DNA from: Trifolium pratense
Lineage: Eukaryota; Streptophyta; Magnoliopsida; Fabales; Fabaceae
DNA: 64,000 bases
NCBI RefSeq assembly: GCF_020283565.1
Contig: NC_060064.1
Coordinates: forward strand, 6,284,001 to 6,348,000
Direction: 5' to 3'
The first letter of the stretch is position 1. Every line of letters starts with the position of its first letter. A program made the translations under genes and the position numbers. Under the pieces are notes generated by a model that saw only the letters and a program-made list of their open reading frames with translations, made no database searches and was not told the origin of the DNA. Positions 1 to 11,560 of this stretch are shown here, in pieces.

Positions 1-3000
1 TGTCCAGTCAGAAGCTTCTGTTTTCAGTTTGATAGGTAGAGTTGCATGATAATCCACATTTTCCACTCTATTTAAGGATAAACTAGTACTGCATTGTTCA
101 CCTAGAGGAAGATTATCTTGTTTATCTTCTAGGCCACTAGAAGGTGGTGGTTGTCCATTTCCAATTTCTGGTGGAGGGTATAACCAAGGACATGGAAACA
201 TGTACAATGGATTTTGTGTTTGATTGTCATTTACAAGGTTATTTTGCTTGTGAGGAGATTCAGACTCAGCAGGACATGATACATATACATGTGATGGAAT
301 GGCAATGGAATTAAATGGTGTATGTTGTAATTGAACTTGTTTAGAAGACTGAAAAATGGCAGGCCAAAATAACTGTCTAACCGGAAAATGGTTATAAATA
401 AACCATGGACTATTACCATGCATAGGTGCTGCCTCAGCCACAGATAACTCCTGCTCAACAGGAGCTTTTTCCATTTTTGTGTTTATTGACTTAGTTACCT
501 GCAAACAAAAGCAAATGTCAATTTTCCTGTAATTATTTACTTTTGCAAACAAGGAGTTATACCATACTTAAGTAGTTCTTCCATATAAAACATCTTACTT
601 GTGCTTTTAAGAGCTTATTTGTAGTCTCTAAAGACTGATACTCTTTCAAAGCCAACTCCTTCTTCTTTTCACCACCACCACAACATGTAGAAGAGTAAAT
701 GATTATAAAAACATCAAAGAGATGAAATTAAAGAGAAAGAAAATATTAAAGGAAGACAGAAAAGGTAGCTTCATAATAAGAAGTAACAAAAAATTGAATA
801 ATAACATACCCTCTTCAGGTTTTCATTTTCCATCACTAAGGTTGCAGCTTTTCTGTTTAACTCCTCAGTCAGAGCCTGAAGCATTTCATAAAAAAGAAAA
901 GAAAATAAACTGCTCAATATTTCAATGAGAAATCAACAAGCCAGAACAATAATTATAGATTGTAGACATTGGTGTAAACTAATAAAAGGTTGTTTAAGCC
1001 TTTTCTTTTCTAGTATAGATTATAGAAGTCCTGAACTTTTTTAAGCACTTATTACAAATTTACCTGTTCAGGTAAGTAACTTAGGAATGAAGTCTACAAT
1101 AATGATTATGTAAACTATAAACTATAGATTTTAGAGTCTTCTGGTCCTGTAAAAATATGTGTCTTTAAACTGGACAATATAGAAATGAAACTTCTAATCT
1201 GAAAGTTTAGCTTCATAGATTTTGCTAATTTAAATATAGATTTAACATGAAGTTGCTCACGAAGGCATCCTGAGATTCACGACCATAACGTTGCAAGTGT
1301 AGAAGAGTCTTTCATTTTTAACCATCCACTCATGTTTTCCCCAAAAGGAAGACCCAAAGATGGTAACGACTTTGTGACATGTTTGTGGTATCATAGTTCA
1401 TGACAAATACAAGCGCTGTTAAATATTTCCTTTACATGATATATTTAATTTAAATAGTATAGAAAAATTAGAGTATCACCATCTATAACCATATAACCAA
1501 AGGAATTGTCACATAACCGTGCATTTGGGCTCATTACAAGTAATGATGGTTAAAGAAATTTGACTGTGAGGTGATAGCTTATATAAACACTTGTGGCTAG
1601 TGGCAAACCGGGACTGGGCTATTCTACAGGTTTGAAGGATGTTATAAAATGTGATGTTCTAGGATCATGGATACATTCATTTGCTACAAGAACAGCTTAA
1701 ATGATCGTTGAAGTAATTGGTACAATGTGAATAAGCAATGTCCAATTAACAACAATGCCAAGGAGGGAATGAATAATTAATGGAACCGTTAATCTGATGA
1801 CTCCTAGATGGGAGTGGTGATCATCATCGAGTACAAACAATGTATATGTCTATCCACAAAAAATGTTCTCAAGGGAAAAACATAGAAGTCAAGATTGATA
1901 GTTCAACAAAACATTAAACACACCAAACACGAGCTAGTTAGGGTGTATTTGGTTTATATTTTGGGCTGTCCTTAAGCAAATTTAAACAATGGTCAACTTA
2001 TCTGCCGATGTAAATACCTGCCTGCGGCGAATTGTCTGCCTAGCGGACTCTCTATTTGCCAATACCCTTCGTATCCTCCGTGCTTCTTTTTCTTCCTGAA
2101 CAGAAACCCGGTGAGTACAAGTATCCCCTGGAATTGAAGTAAAAGAAATTTCAGTCTCTTATACCTCGGTTAAATTACGTCTTGACTTATTGCAGTGAGT
2201 AGTCTTAGGTAAATCAGCATTCTGCTCCACCTTCATGTTTCTTAAGCAGTCACTCTCCTGAGTCCTTTCTGTTTCTACTGATGTAGTACTATATATTTTC
2301 CCATCTAGCTGCTGACCTGAAACAGCTTGGCCCTGCCATAAATTAAATCATTTCAAAATTCTTTCATAAAATGTTCCAACTTGGTCACACACTCCTTTAA
2401 TTATTGGAATTGGATGTGTGCAATTGACTTATCCATTTTTTGCTATAACAAGGAATAAAATGATCAAGTTAGATAAGTTTGTATTTTCTCTCCAGAAGTA
2501 ACAAAATAACAAGACCAAAAGGGATGAAGAAAATATACTCAGAAATGGATGTTCCATTAACAACAATTACCATATTAGAAAGAAAGAGAAAAATCAAAAT
2601 CAATTCAATAAACAAGTATCAGTGTTGTCAATTCCATAATGTGGTAAATAGTAGTTTGTTCAGTTAACAACACTTTGTACTAAATCACATATCACATAAC
2701 AATGGTGATTTGTTCAAATTCTGCTAACAATAGCTGTTATTTGGCAACACTAACAAATATTAAACATGTTTTTAGCTTGTTGCATTCCTATATTGGTATT
2801 TGGTACTACTTCAGCATTACAACAAAATAGCTATTGCATTGAAGGCATGAATTTCCTATAACGAGCACTAAAAAACAGTGTACACAATAAATTTAACAGT
2901 CATGAAAAGTGAAAAAAGAGCTAGAACACAAAACTGAACCTGGGTTTTTTTCTCTGTTCAGTTCCCAAACAAGGACAAGAAAATGCAACCCAAAATCAAC

Positions 3001-4096
3001 AAGTCTTAACTAACTAATTTGACTTCTTTAAAGTGAGTAAATAGTGAAAATGTTAACAGTCATATTTCAACGCATGCTTATTTGTTATTCAAGTGCGCAT
3101 ATAATATGAATAATTGGTTTGTTCATCAAGAGATCATCATATTACTCGGTTTATATAGAATAAGGTGAATAATAATAATCTTTTGTTTTACACACAATTC
3201 CACATGCATGCAATTCAAATATGTGATTGATTGCATTCATTTGATTGTTAATAAATATAATCAGTGTTACAACTTACAACACATTAATCATCAAATTAAC
3301 CATGATTTTGAACGTAGTTAACTACACTTTTTAGGTGTTCAAATAAATATACATGATGTATTTATTAATCATCCAAATTGTATTCAAATATATATGATTT
3401 TCAAGTGTTCAATTCAAATGTATATGATATCTATATCTATTAATCCCAATTTGTGCTCAAATATACGCCAGAAAATCGTGCTGTAGTTAATTGTGTTAAG
3501 TGAGATAGTTAACAAGTTGTATACCTGACGTAATTAATTACTACATATTTAAACTGTTTATCCATCTAAATTTGACGAAATTTATGTGTCAAAATAATGC
3601 AATATCTAGAGTGTCTAAGGTTCGAACCTCAGCTTTTGTATATCATGTGATTTATCTGCCAACTGATCTAAGCTTACCGTAACAAAAATATGTATACAGT
3701 ATATCTATAAGCTAATGTTATGTAAATTCGAAATAGTTGACTAGAGTTTACGTCAAATCAACAGCAGTATAAGTGTTTCTCGTGGTCAAATAATAGTTGA
3801 AATTGAACTATAATTAAACAGATTAAGTAGAAAAACTCATCTACTTAAATTAAAGTAAAGTAATTAATTACCTGCAGATGTTGAGGAGGATCCGAGTGAG
3901 GAATGAGTGAATCGGGTGAGTGAGTTGTTTGGCGCATTGCTAGTCGCGCCAAGTAAGCTAGAGTCTCCGCCGCCTCAATTTCCTCTGTCTTAACCGAACG
4001 ATCCTCCGAAGCACAGGAAGAGGATGAAGAAGATGATGAAGTAGGAGAGAAGGAAAGAGAAGAAGAAGTTGAATCATAGCGCTTATCTGATTCCAT
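1..4096 (-). CDS. bZIP transcription factor with atypical basic region (3' end off window)
   Basis: Predicted nuclear DNA-binding regulator. Minus-strand exons by splice phase: 4096..3872, 2332..2179, 2127..2018, 875..810, 664..599 and 498..1; the last continues past the left edge. The 373 codons seen stay open. Residues 1-75 are Ser-rich with a helical EAAETLAYLAR stretch. Exon 3 encodes a basic region reading RRVLANRESARQTIRRRQ and exons 4 and 5 a leucine zipper (ALTEELNRKAATL..., then KKELALKEYQSLETTNKLL). The exons join in frame through the zipper. The invariant Asn and first Arg are present (NRESAR), but the residue at the usual N-x7-R/K position is Ile. From memory this looks like the Arabidopsis bZIP62 type; that assignment is uncertain. 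The C-terminal part is Pro- and Gln-rich and unrecognised. The donor of exon 2 (GTAATT at 2178) was chosen by phase; a nearby alternative (GTATAA) would break frame. Confidence 0.85.
876..2017 (-). other. Intron between basic-region and zipper exons of the bZIP gene
   Basis: This intron of about 1.1 kb separates the exon ending in RRRQ from the exon beginning ALTEEL, an intron position inside the bZIP domain. I see no gene or clear element in it. Confidence 0.7.
2333..3871 (-). other. First intron of the bZIP gene
   Basis: AT-rich, with no coding signal beyond short chance ORFs. It holds a small hAT-like MITE at 2620..2752. The rest shows no recognisable gene or element. Confidence 0.7.
2620..2752. 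mobile_element. Small hAT-like MITE
   Basis: Begins CAGTGTTGTC and ends near GGCAACACTA, an imperfect terminal inverted repeat. It is flanked by ACAAGTAT on the left and ACAAATAT on the right, an 8-bp target duplication with one mismatch. A second element with the same ends and a shared internal GTGATTTGTTCAAATT segment lies at 54884..55038. Confidence 0.55.
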
Positions 4097-4471
4097 ATTG
4101 GTTGGTTAGAGAAAGAAAGAGGATAATGGAAGTAACCGTCGTAAGAGGAAAGAAAGAATGAAGAGAAGAAGGTAATGTGTATGTATGTATGTAGTATTAC
4201 ATTAGTCATCATCATTACACTGGTTGATAGATGAAGCAATGGCATCATAGCAGAAGAAGGGTGTGAATGAGTGACACGTGTCATGCCAGATTGAATATGG
4301 ACAAGTTTCGTAATAAGCAACCATGTATCTTCAATTGCCACGTTGTTAGAAATATTAAAATTTTAGATGGAGGGTTGGAGGTAGTGAAAGGATTAAGGAG
4401 TGTATTATTAATTTGTTTATTAAGAATTTAATGTTAGATGAGAAAGCTTATGATATTCCTAAAGTTCCTAA
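4097..4471 (-). promoter_or_regulatory. 5' leader and proximal promoter of the bZIP gene
   Basis: Sequence upstream of the minus-strand start codon at 4096. The first part is pyrimidine-rich on the minus strand, as expected of a 5' leader. A CACGTG G-box (within gtgacacgtgtcat) lies near 4275. I cannot place the transcription start. The palindromic MITE at 4481 bounds the region. Confidence 0.4.
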
Positions 4472-4480
4472 TTTAATTAT

Positions 4481-4783
4481 GGCTTAATTAGTAAAATGGT
4501 CCTTAAAGATATTTTTGGTTTCAGATTGGTTCCTTAAAGAAAAAAAGGTCCAAATAAGTCCCTTAAAGAAAAAAAGTCTGAATAGGTCCCTTAAAGACAT
4601 CTCCGTTAATCAGTTTGGTCCCTAAAAAGAGGTCTAAATAGGACCAAACTGATTAACGGAGATGTCTTTAAGGGACCTATTCAGACTTTTTTTTCTTTAA
4701 TGGACCTATTTGGACCTTTTTTTCTTTAAGGGACCAATCTTAAACCAAAAATATCTTTAAGGGATCATTTTACTAATTAAGCC
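4481..4783. mobile_element. Palindromic Mutator-like MITE with perfect 9-bp target duplication
   Basis: Nearly the whole element is one inverted repeat: the left end GGCTTAATTAGTAAAATGG is mirrored by the right end CCATTTTACTAATTAAGCC with one mismatch, and the arms stay complementary toward the centre around 4628. It is flanked on both sides by TTTAATTAT (4472..4480 and 4784..4792), an exact 9-bp duplication as made by Mutator-type transposases. It carries no ORF, so it is non-autonomous. It sits about 0.4 kb upstream of the bZIP start codon. Confidence 0.85.
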
Positions 4784-4869
4784 TTTAATTATAGATCCAT
4801 CAATGGAGGCTATTCTTGATGTGCCTTTTTTTGCCTCGCTCCATGATGATACGTTAGTATGACAGGAGG

Positions 4870-5145
4870 TTAAGTTTGGGTGTTACATTGTTAAATCCAG
4901 GTACAATTTACGCATGAAGCATATTGTGTCAAGTGACAAGTTTCATGCGGAGGGTGCGTGGTGGAACAATATATGTAAATTTCAAGCTCCGCATAAAGCA
5001 AGACACTTACTTTGGCGATTGTGTTAGGGATGTATTTCAAAAATGTGTCAATTATTACAAAGGCGTGTGGAGTGTGCAACGCGATTTTTGTATGTGATTA
5101 TGAGATGTACGATGATATTCACGTGTTATTCGAATGTAGTGCAAC
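4870..5145 (+). pseudogene. LINE relic: reverse-transcriptase zinc-binding (zf-RVT) fragment
   Basis: Translation with one frame change gives a run resembling the zinc-binding region downstream of plant LINE reverse transcriptases: W..NICKFQAPHKARHLLWRL, a stop, GCIS, LLQRRVECAT, then in another frame CDYEMYDDIHVLFECS. Stops and frameshifts show it is dead. No reverse-transcriptase core or poly-A tail was found around it, so it is a short leftover. Confidence 0.7.
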
Positions 5146-6900
5146 AATTGAGCTAACACACTAGGATGATATTCACGTGTCTTGCTAGGAGAGTCAATTT
5201 TTAGGTTAATTTTCGTAGATTTAAAATTATTCAATTTCGGTCTTCGGTAATGCGAAGGAAAAACTCCTCACGTTTTAGTATATAATATTAGTGTCTATTA
5301 CAAAAATATTAACTTCGTCAATGCAGGTTGACATAACATTATTTTTTTTTTTTTAACTTGGTATTTTTTGCTTTGTATGGATTTAGTCCACCGAAATTGG
5401 CATCAGGGAGAATTAAACCTGAGACCTTGAGAGGAACATACTCCAAGAACCCAAGCCAACACCACTAAACCAACCCCACGTGTGTTTTGACACAACATTA
5501 TTGACTTAAATTACGGGTACAAACACTATCAACATATATTATCCTTAATCTATTACTAATATATTAAAATCGATTACCACCAAAGTTACTAATTTATCCT
5601 TAGTACTTTTAACCACGTAGCAACTTGCAAGTTTTATATCCTTCATTGTAATTTCACTTAAAAAAAATTAAAAATGTATATAGAAACAACATAAGATAAA
5701 TACAAAAAAATAATATTATATTATATAGGAATCTATGCATAAAAATTGGAAAGAAAAAAAAAATTATATATTTTGGTCAATAAAAATAAATTATCGAAAT
5801 AATATAGAAAAATAAGCCGAATACATAAAAATAGGAATATAGAAATAGAAACGTAAACAATAACTATATTAAAAAAACATAAATAATATTTTTCATCAAA
5901 AAAAAAATTAAATAAATAATATTACTACCAAGTTCACTACTAACTATTAATAATTATAATAAAATAAAGTTAATTACTATCAAATTTACTAAATTACCCT
6001 AGATATTCCTAATAAAATTTCTAATTTTCGATTAAAAAACATATAGGGACTATTATTTGTCACTGAAACATAAAAAATTGGATAAATAAATTTTACAAAA
6101 AATAACACAATAGTTTCTCTTATAAATAACAATATTTTATTCTAAATAAATTTTTTACATTAAGATAATGATAAACTTAAATATTGAATTAAAGTTAATG
6201 GCTCGCACGGGTCTTTAAACTAGTTATACTTTTAAAATGAAAAATATACAAGTTCTTCGTATTTAGTTTCTTAACCAGTAATTTGACTTCAACATTTTTT
6301 TTTTCTTTTCAATTTTTTGTTTATTAACATATAATTATTTCTCTCATAACATCAACACACTTACTCGGTGTGATTTTAAATGGATCCTATTAATTTTCTA
6401 CCTATATATCTATCTCTTATAAATGGAGCCGTGTATTACTGTATTTCATTCTGGCTCAAAACCAACCGAATCTATAACCACAATACTAGAAGACAAGAAC
6501 AAAATCTCTACCTCTTCCCCTCAAGTAACCAAATCGTAGCGTCATATGCGTGACAGTATGGGTATGATTTATATTTGGGAAATTTCTCATCAAAAATAGT
6601 TTAGAAAATCTAGCCAATTAAATTATTATTAGTGTTGCAAGTAACATCCTTAACAAGAGTTAGCTTAACAAATCCTGTTTATCTAGCAAAGACAAATCTC
6701 AGATTGCCTATTGACATTGTAAAGTACTAATTAATTAATTAATGAACTAATTGGTCTTAGGCTAAATAAGCACACGTGAAACCCATAATGAAACATAAAA
6801 AATTAAAGATACACTTATACATCACACATTCTTTTCAATGTATCCATCAGTATCGGTATATTTCATTATTTTTGTATCTACATTTGAATTTCGATTTTAA
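5146..6900. other. Gene-free spacer with degraded repeats
   Basis: Very AT-rich spacer between the bZIP and kinase genes. It holds a short repeat at 5340..5485 (GAGACCTTGAGAGGAACATACTCC type, common in legume DNA) and a probable Helitron at 5549..6223. Nothing coding is supported. Confidence 0.6.
5549..6223 (+). mobile_element. Probable non-autonomous Helitron
   Basis: The 5' end reads TCTATTACTAATATATTAAA and the 3' end reads GGCTCGCACGGGTCTTTAAACTAG. Plant Helitrons begin TC, end CTRR (here CTAG) after a GC-rich hairpin, and insert between A and T; the flanks here are A and T. The hairpin before CTAG is degraded on its left side, so the call rests on the ends and the TTAAACTAGT context. 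Confidence 0.5.
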
Positions 6901-7157
6901 TGTGTGACATACATGGGACCCACCTTTCTGCACAAAACAAAAACAATTATCAATGGCATGGAAGACATTGCTGAAAACGGAACACAAAAACAAACCAAAC
7001 CAAAACAAACACTTCTTACACATTTCTCTCCTTCTACCAAGCTTCTTCTCCGTATCTTCAATGCGCATCTAGGGTTTCTCTCTCTTTTCCCGTTTCCACG
7101 TTTTTCTTCACTTCAAGTACCACAGCTTCAAACTTTTACTTCCACTTTCACTTTCTG

Positions 7158-7889
7158 GTATTGATTCTGTTCTTGATTCACCGTTTTTGCTTATTCTATA
7201 CGCTCTGATTTGTCTGCATCTTTAAACTTAGATTTCATCTCTTTTACTTATTTGAGTTTATTTCTATTCTAAGCTTTGGAAAATTAGTAGTAGTTGTTGT
7301 TGGATTCTGGATTTCTAATTATGTCCCCATTTATAGATTTTTTTTTTTTTTGTGAAGTTTTTTTTTTGTTTGTATGAATTTACATTTCTCCTGATCTGTT
7401 GATTGATTAAACTCATTGCTTAAGTTTTTTTATTAGATGAAATGAAATTCAATTTCACGTGTTTTTTGAAAAGGATATGTAATTTATTTAAATTAATTTT
7501 TTAAGACTCGGTATCGGGTCAAAGGATCAACTAATTAGAGGAAACCAATCCCACCGTCCACTATTCGGGGCTCATTTAAAGTCTGTATGGACTTGCTCAA
7601 CACGGAATGTGGCACCGGGATGATTGGAACTTGCGGCCTGGAGATGAACACACTCCAGGCCCCAAGCCTTCATGACTAGGCCAACCCATGTGGGTTATGC
7701 CATTTTTGTGTGAATGTTTTCTGGTATAATCTTCAAATTAAACTAAGATTTTAGAATTAATTAAATAGTGACTGACAATAGAACATTTTCAACTTGTTTC
7801 TTTTCCTATTTCTTATTAGTTAAATTATTATAGTTTTTGTTTCAAGTTTTGATTTTGCTAATGGTTTTAAATGTTAATCATTGTATCAG
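7158..7889 (+). other. Probable 5' UTR intron of the kinase gene
   Basis: A CT-rich leader-like stretch (about 6990..7157) ends in CTG|GTATTG, and an acceptor TTGTATCAG lies just upstream of the coding exon. It is inferred from splice-site context only. The intron holds a repeat at about 7500..7690. Confidence 0.4.
7500..7695. repeat. Dispersed legume repeat, possibly SINE-derived
   Basis: It contains GGTATCGGGTC, CCACCGTCCACTATTCGGGG and an end resembling CATGACTAGGCCAACCCA. Its 3' half resembles the repeat at 5340..5485 (GAGACC..., CACTCCA..., AGGCCAACCC). I cannot name the family. Confidence 0.35.
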
Positions 7890-7902
7890 GGTTTGAAGTG
7901 TC

Positions 7903-8006
7903 ATGCAGATGGTAAAAGAGTGTGTATAAGTTCAAATTTGCTTCTACCAAAGAATGGTTTGGATTCATTGTTGTGGAAGTTGGATTTTATGAAAAAGTTG
8001 AGTTAG
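7903..8006 (+). promoter_or_regulatory. Cluster of three short uORFs in the kinase leader
   Basis: Upstream ATGs at 7903 (8 codons, MQMVKECV, stop at 7929), 7954 (12 codons, stop at 7992) and 7989 (5 codons, MKKLS, stop at 8006) all end before the main start at 8028. If the leader is transcribed as drawn, scanning ribosomes meet all three first, which usually lowers main-ORF translation. Confidence 0.45.
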
Positions 8007-8027
8007 CACATCATTTTTTTACTTATA

Positions 8028-11000
8028 ATGGGTTCATTTTCTGGCGCTTGTGAAATAGTTGAAGCAAGAGAGGATTTAAGTAAAGGGAAAGGTGTTGTAG
8101 GGATTTGCCAGTCCAATTCTCGATGCAAAACGTCTGAGAAAAATAAGAAGCCTTTGGTGTTGAACCTGGGATACAAGGATTATATTGATGATGATATTAA
8201 CAAGCTGTTTGAATCATTTTCTCTTAAATCTTCATCAAGGGATTTGGGCATGTCACAAGATGGTACGAGTCATAAGCTGAAAAACACCTTAAAAAAGCCA
8301 ATGACAATGGGTGTTCCTCGGTCTCCACGAGTTGGAACTTCTGAGGCTGCTAATTTGAAGCAGGCATTGAGAGACCTTTGTATATCTAAGGCCTCAGAAG
8401 TGGCTGCTATGAAACGGTTGTCAAAGTCAACAGCTTCTCCAAGAATATCTGAGGTTGGGAGGATACAAACATTGTACAGTTCAGTTGTAGATGAAACTGG
8501 TCATTCTGGGCCTTATATTGCTGAGAGTAAAGGGCACAGAAAAGAAATCTCTGTAGTGCCAGAAAAAGGCAAGTCGCCCTTGTTGGATAAAACATCTCAA
8601 TCTCATCAAACTACCCAAATCACATCATCGAGCCAAGCCATCAATTCTGCTTGGGAAATCGCTGTTGCAACTACTCAACTTGATTCCGGGACTTCATCGA
8701 TGCAAAGAGATTCAGCATGTTCATCGAGTAAAACTGGGTTTCAATCACGGCACGTGGTACCCGTTCAACCAGAAAAACAAACATCTGCATCTTATCAATC
8801 TCTTTATAATGCATCTGAAAGTAAATTAGAGTTGCCTGTACACGCTTCTTCCCCTAAAAAGTTAGGAAATAAAGTGGTTGTGTCCAATACTGGACGGAAA
8901 GGTAGGTTGCAGACAGCATCTTCTTCATCTACTTCTGTAAGTGGCACCAAAGTTAACAAACAGCCACACCACTCCCCTCACACAGTTAAAATGGTCATCA
9001 AGAACAAGAATCTGAGTAAGAAGAAAGTGAAGGAGGAGGATTCAGGTTCTTCATCATGTGATCCTACATCAAATGAAGTTAGTAAGTCTGTTCCTGGCAC
9101 AGCTGGACTGATTTGTGAAAGATGTAGGTGTGCTTTAGAAAATACAGGTGAAGAAAAAAACAAAGAGATTATGACCGCGGACTCTACTAGTCCTGGAAAT
9201 GGAGTGAACTCTGGTTCAAATAAACCTGATTTGGCATCAACTAGCGGTACTATAAACAAAGGCTGCAAAGCAGTTGCAAAGGTGGTGAAGAACACCAAGT
9301 TGAAAGAACAACTTGAGTTTTCACAAAGCTCAAAGAGTAGTCAAGGTGAGTACAGTAGTAGTACTAGTACCAGTGATGAGAGCAACATGAGTGGCTCAAG
9401 TTTCGGCAGTAGGCCTCACATGTCAAAGGATGTTAGGTGGGAAGCCATTCGACGTGCTCAAATGCTGCATGGAGCCTTGGGCTTGAGACATTTCAATCTT
9501 TTGAAGAAACTTGGTTGTGGAGACATTGGGACTGTTTATCTCGCTGAACTAATTGGCACAAGCTGTTTGTTTGCTATTAAGGTCATGGACATCGAATTTT
9601 TGGCAAGGCGGAAGAAGATACCTAGGGCTCAAACTGAAAAAGAAATATTAAGGATGCTGGACCATCCGTTTCTTCCTACCTTGTATGTGCAATTTACATC
9701 AGATAATCTCTCATGTTTGGTCATGGAGTATTGTCCAGGTGGAGATCTTCATGTTCTACGGCAGAAGCAGCCCGATAGATGTTTCTCGGAGCTAGCAGCA
9801 AGGTAAGAAACTAAGAAGTATTGATTAATATGTTAGCATTGTATTTTCTGCAAGGTCAGAAATAACATGCATCCTCCTTCTTGCTCAATTTGAGTTGTGC
9901 AACAAATGATATGTTGGCTTAATTATTTCCTGATACACACTAATACTTAATTAATTCGCATAACTGCTCTTGCTGAATATGCTTGTTCTTTATTGCTTAA
10001 CCATGCAACATACCGGTGCTTCCGCAGGGGTTCGCAGGCCTTCATTACTAAAGCTATTTTATTTTTAAGTTTGATACCATAGTAGTATGAATTTAAAAGT
10101 TGGTAAGTTGAAATTATAACTTATTAATTCGCATAACCATTCTTGCTGAATATGCTTGTGCTTTATTGCTTAAATATAATAATATGGTTCTATGAATCAT
10201 AGGCTGCTACATTGATTAAGAATACTTTTGCACTGTTGCAACTTGTTCTATTTGAAGAATCTACATAAAGTTAGCAGTTTGTTGCACTTTGATTGTTCTT
10301 ACTTGGAATAATACATTCTTTGTGGATAGAAACTTTGTTCCTTCTTTAAATTTTAGAGTTAAAACAGTTAGAGAACAAACTCTGTCAGTGGCCCTGTGGT
10401 TACTGGGCGATTTTCGTGCAATTGGTTCTGGAATACATGTTGCATATGTCCTTTTCCCATGATTCAGCCAGGAATGTAATTTTCTCCTGTATCTACCTAC
10501 TAAATCACCAGCCTCTTACTGCCACCGCCCCTTGTATATTTCTTAAACCTGGCAGCATTTTCCCTTAATCTGACCTCTGTTCTTGATTTCCCTTTTTTCT
10601 AGCATTGACAAAGGAGATATTGTCTCAATTATGAATTAACCTTTGTAATAATTTATTTGCACATTATATTATGGAAACCAATTTGCTGTTTCTGAAACTT
10701 CCATACATGTATTATGCAGGTTTTATGTTGCTGAAGTCCTCCTTGCTTTGGAGTACTTGCACATGCTTGGAGTTGTTTATCGTGATTTAAAACCTGAAAA
10801 CATTCTTGTTCGAGAAGACGGCCACATTATGCTCACTGATTTTGATCTGTCGTTGAGGTGTGCTGTTAGCCCAACACTTCTGAAGTCATCTTATGATGTT
10901 GAATCTACAAAAATTTCTCGTCTTAGTGCACAATCAAGTTGTATCGAACCATTCTGTATTGAACCATCTTGTCAAGTTACATGCTTCAGCCCCAGATTCC

Positions 11001-11560
11001 TACCGGCTTCAGCAAAAGCAAGGAAATTAAAAGTTGATCCTGTTGCCCAGGTCAGATCACTGCCACAGCTTGTGGCCGAGCCCACAGATGCAAGATCAAA
11101 CTCATTTGTTGGTACACACGAATACTTGGCGCCTGAGATCATCAAAGAAGAGGGTCATGGAGCTGCAGTTGACTGGTGGACATTTGGCGTTTTTCTGTAT
11201 GAGCTTTTATATGGTAGAACACCCTTTAAAGGTTCTAACAATGAAGAAACATTAGCAAACGTGGTATTGCAAAGTCTTAGATTCTCTGATGACCCATTTG
11301 TTAGTTTCGAAGCGATGGACCTGATTAGAGGGTTGTTGGTTAAAGAGCCTGAAAACCGTTTGGGTTCACAGAGAGGAGCTGCTGAGATTAAAAAACATCC
11401 CTTCTTCGAGGGTCTTAACTGGGCCTTAATTCGTTGTGCTACCCCACCAGAACTTCCAGAGTTTTGTGATTTTGAAGTTTTAGACACGGCCTCACAAGGC
11501 AAGGGTGCTAAGTATTTAGAGTGTAATGTAGGAGAGCACGTCGAATTCGAGTTGTTTTAA
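8028..11560 (+). CDS. KIPK: AGC-VIII serine/threonine kinase, KIPK-like
   Basis: Plant-specific AGC kinase of the D6PK/PK5/KIPK branch; relatives act in polar growth and auxin-transport signalling and bind the kinesin KCBP. Exons 8028..9802 and 10720..11560 join through a split Arg codon (AG|G) to give 871 aa. A Ser-rich N-terminal half (residues 1 to about 485) starts [12 protein letters not shown], which from memory matches KIPK proteins. The kinase domain shows the Gly loop [13 protein letters not shown], lysine AIKVMD (about K518), catalytic YRDLKPEN (about D614), magnesium loop DFD (about 632-634) in place of DFG, and APE (about 729-731). An insertion of about 95 residues separates DFD and APE. 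DFD and the insertion are hallmarks of AGC-VIII. The C-terminus ends FELF, a PDK1-docking FxxF motif. The next gene is on the same strand 0.8 kb downstream. Confidence 0.92.
9803..10719 (+). other. Intron of the kinase gene with an internal duplication
   Basis: This GT-AG intron splits the kinase domain after LAA. A 56-bp block starting TTAATTCGCATAAC and ending TTTATTGCTTAA occurs at 9951..10006 and again at 10124..10178 with few differences. Nothing else is recognisable. Confidence 0.75.

Noticed and set aside
3958..4341. 127-aa minus-strand open frame overlapping the bZIP first exon
   Set aside because: It is a second frame over the Ser-codon-rich bZIP exon and leader, with no family features; the bZIP frame joins to the DNA-binding exons in phase.
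8978..9298. 106-aa minus-strand open frame inside the kinase exon
   Set aside because: Antisense shadow of the low-complexity Ser/Lys-rich N-terminal half of the kinase.
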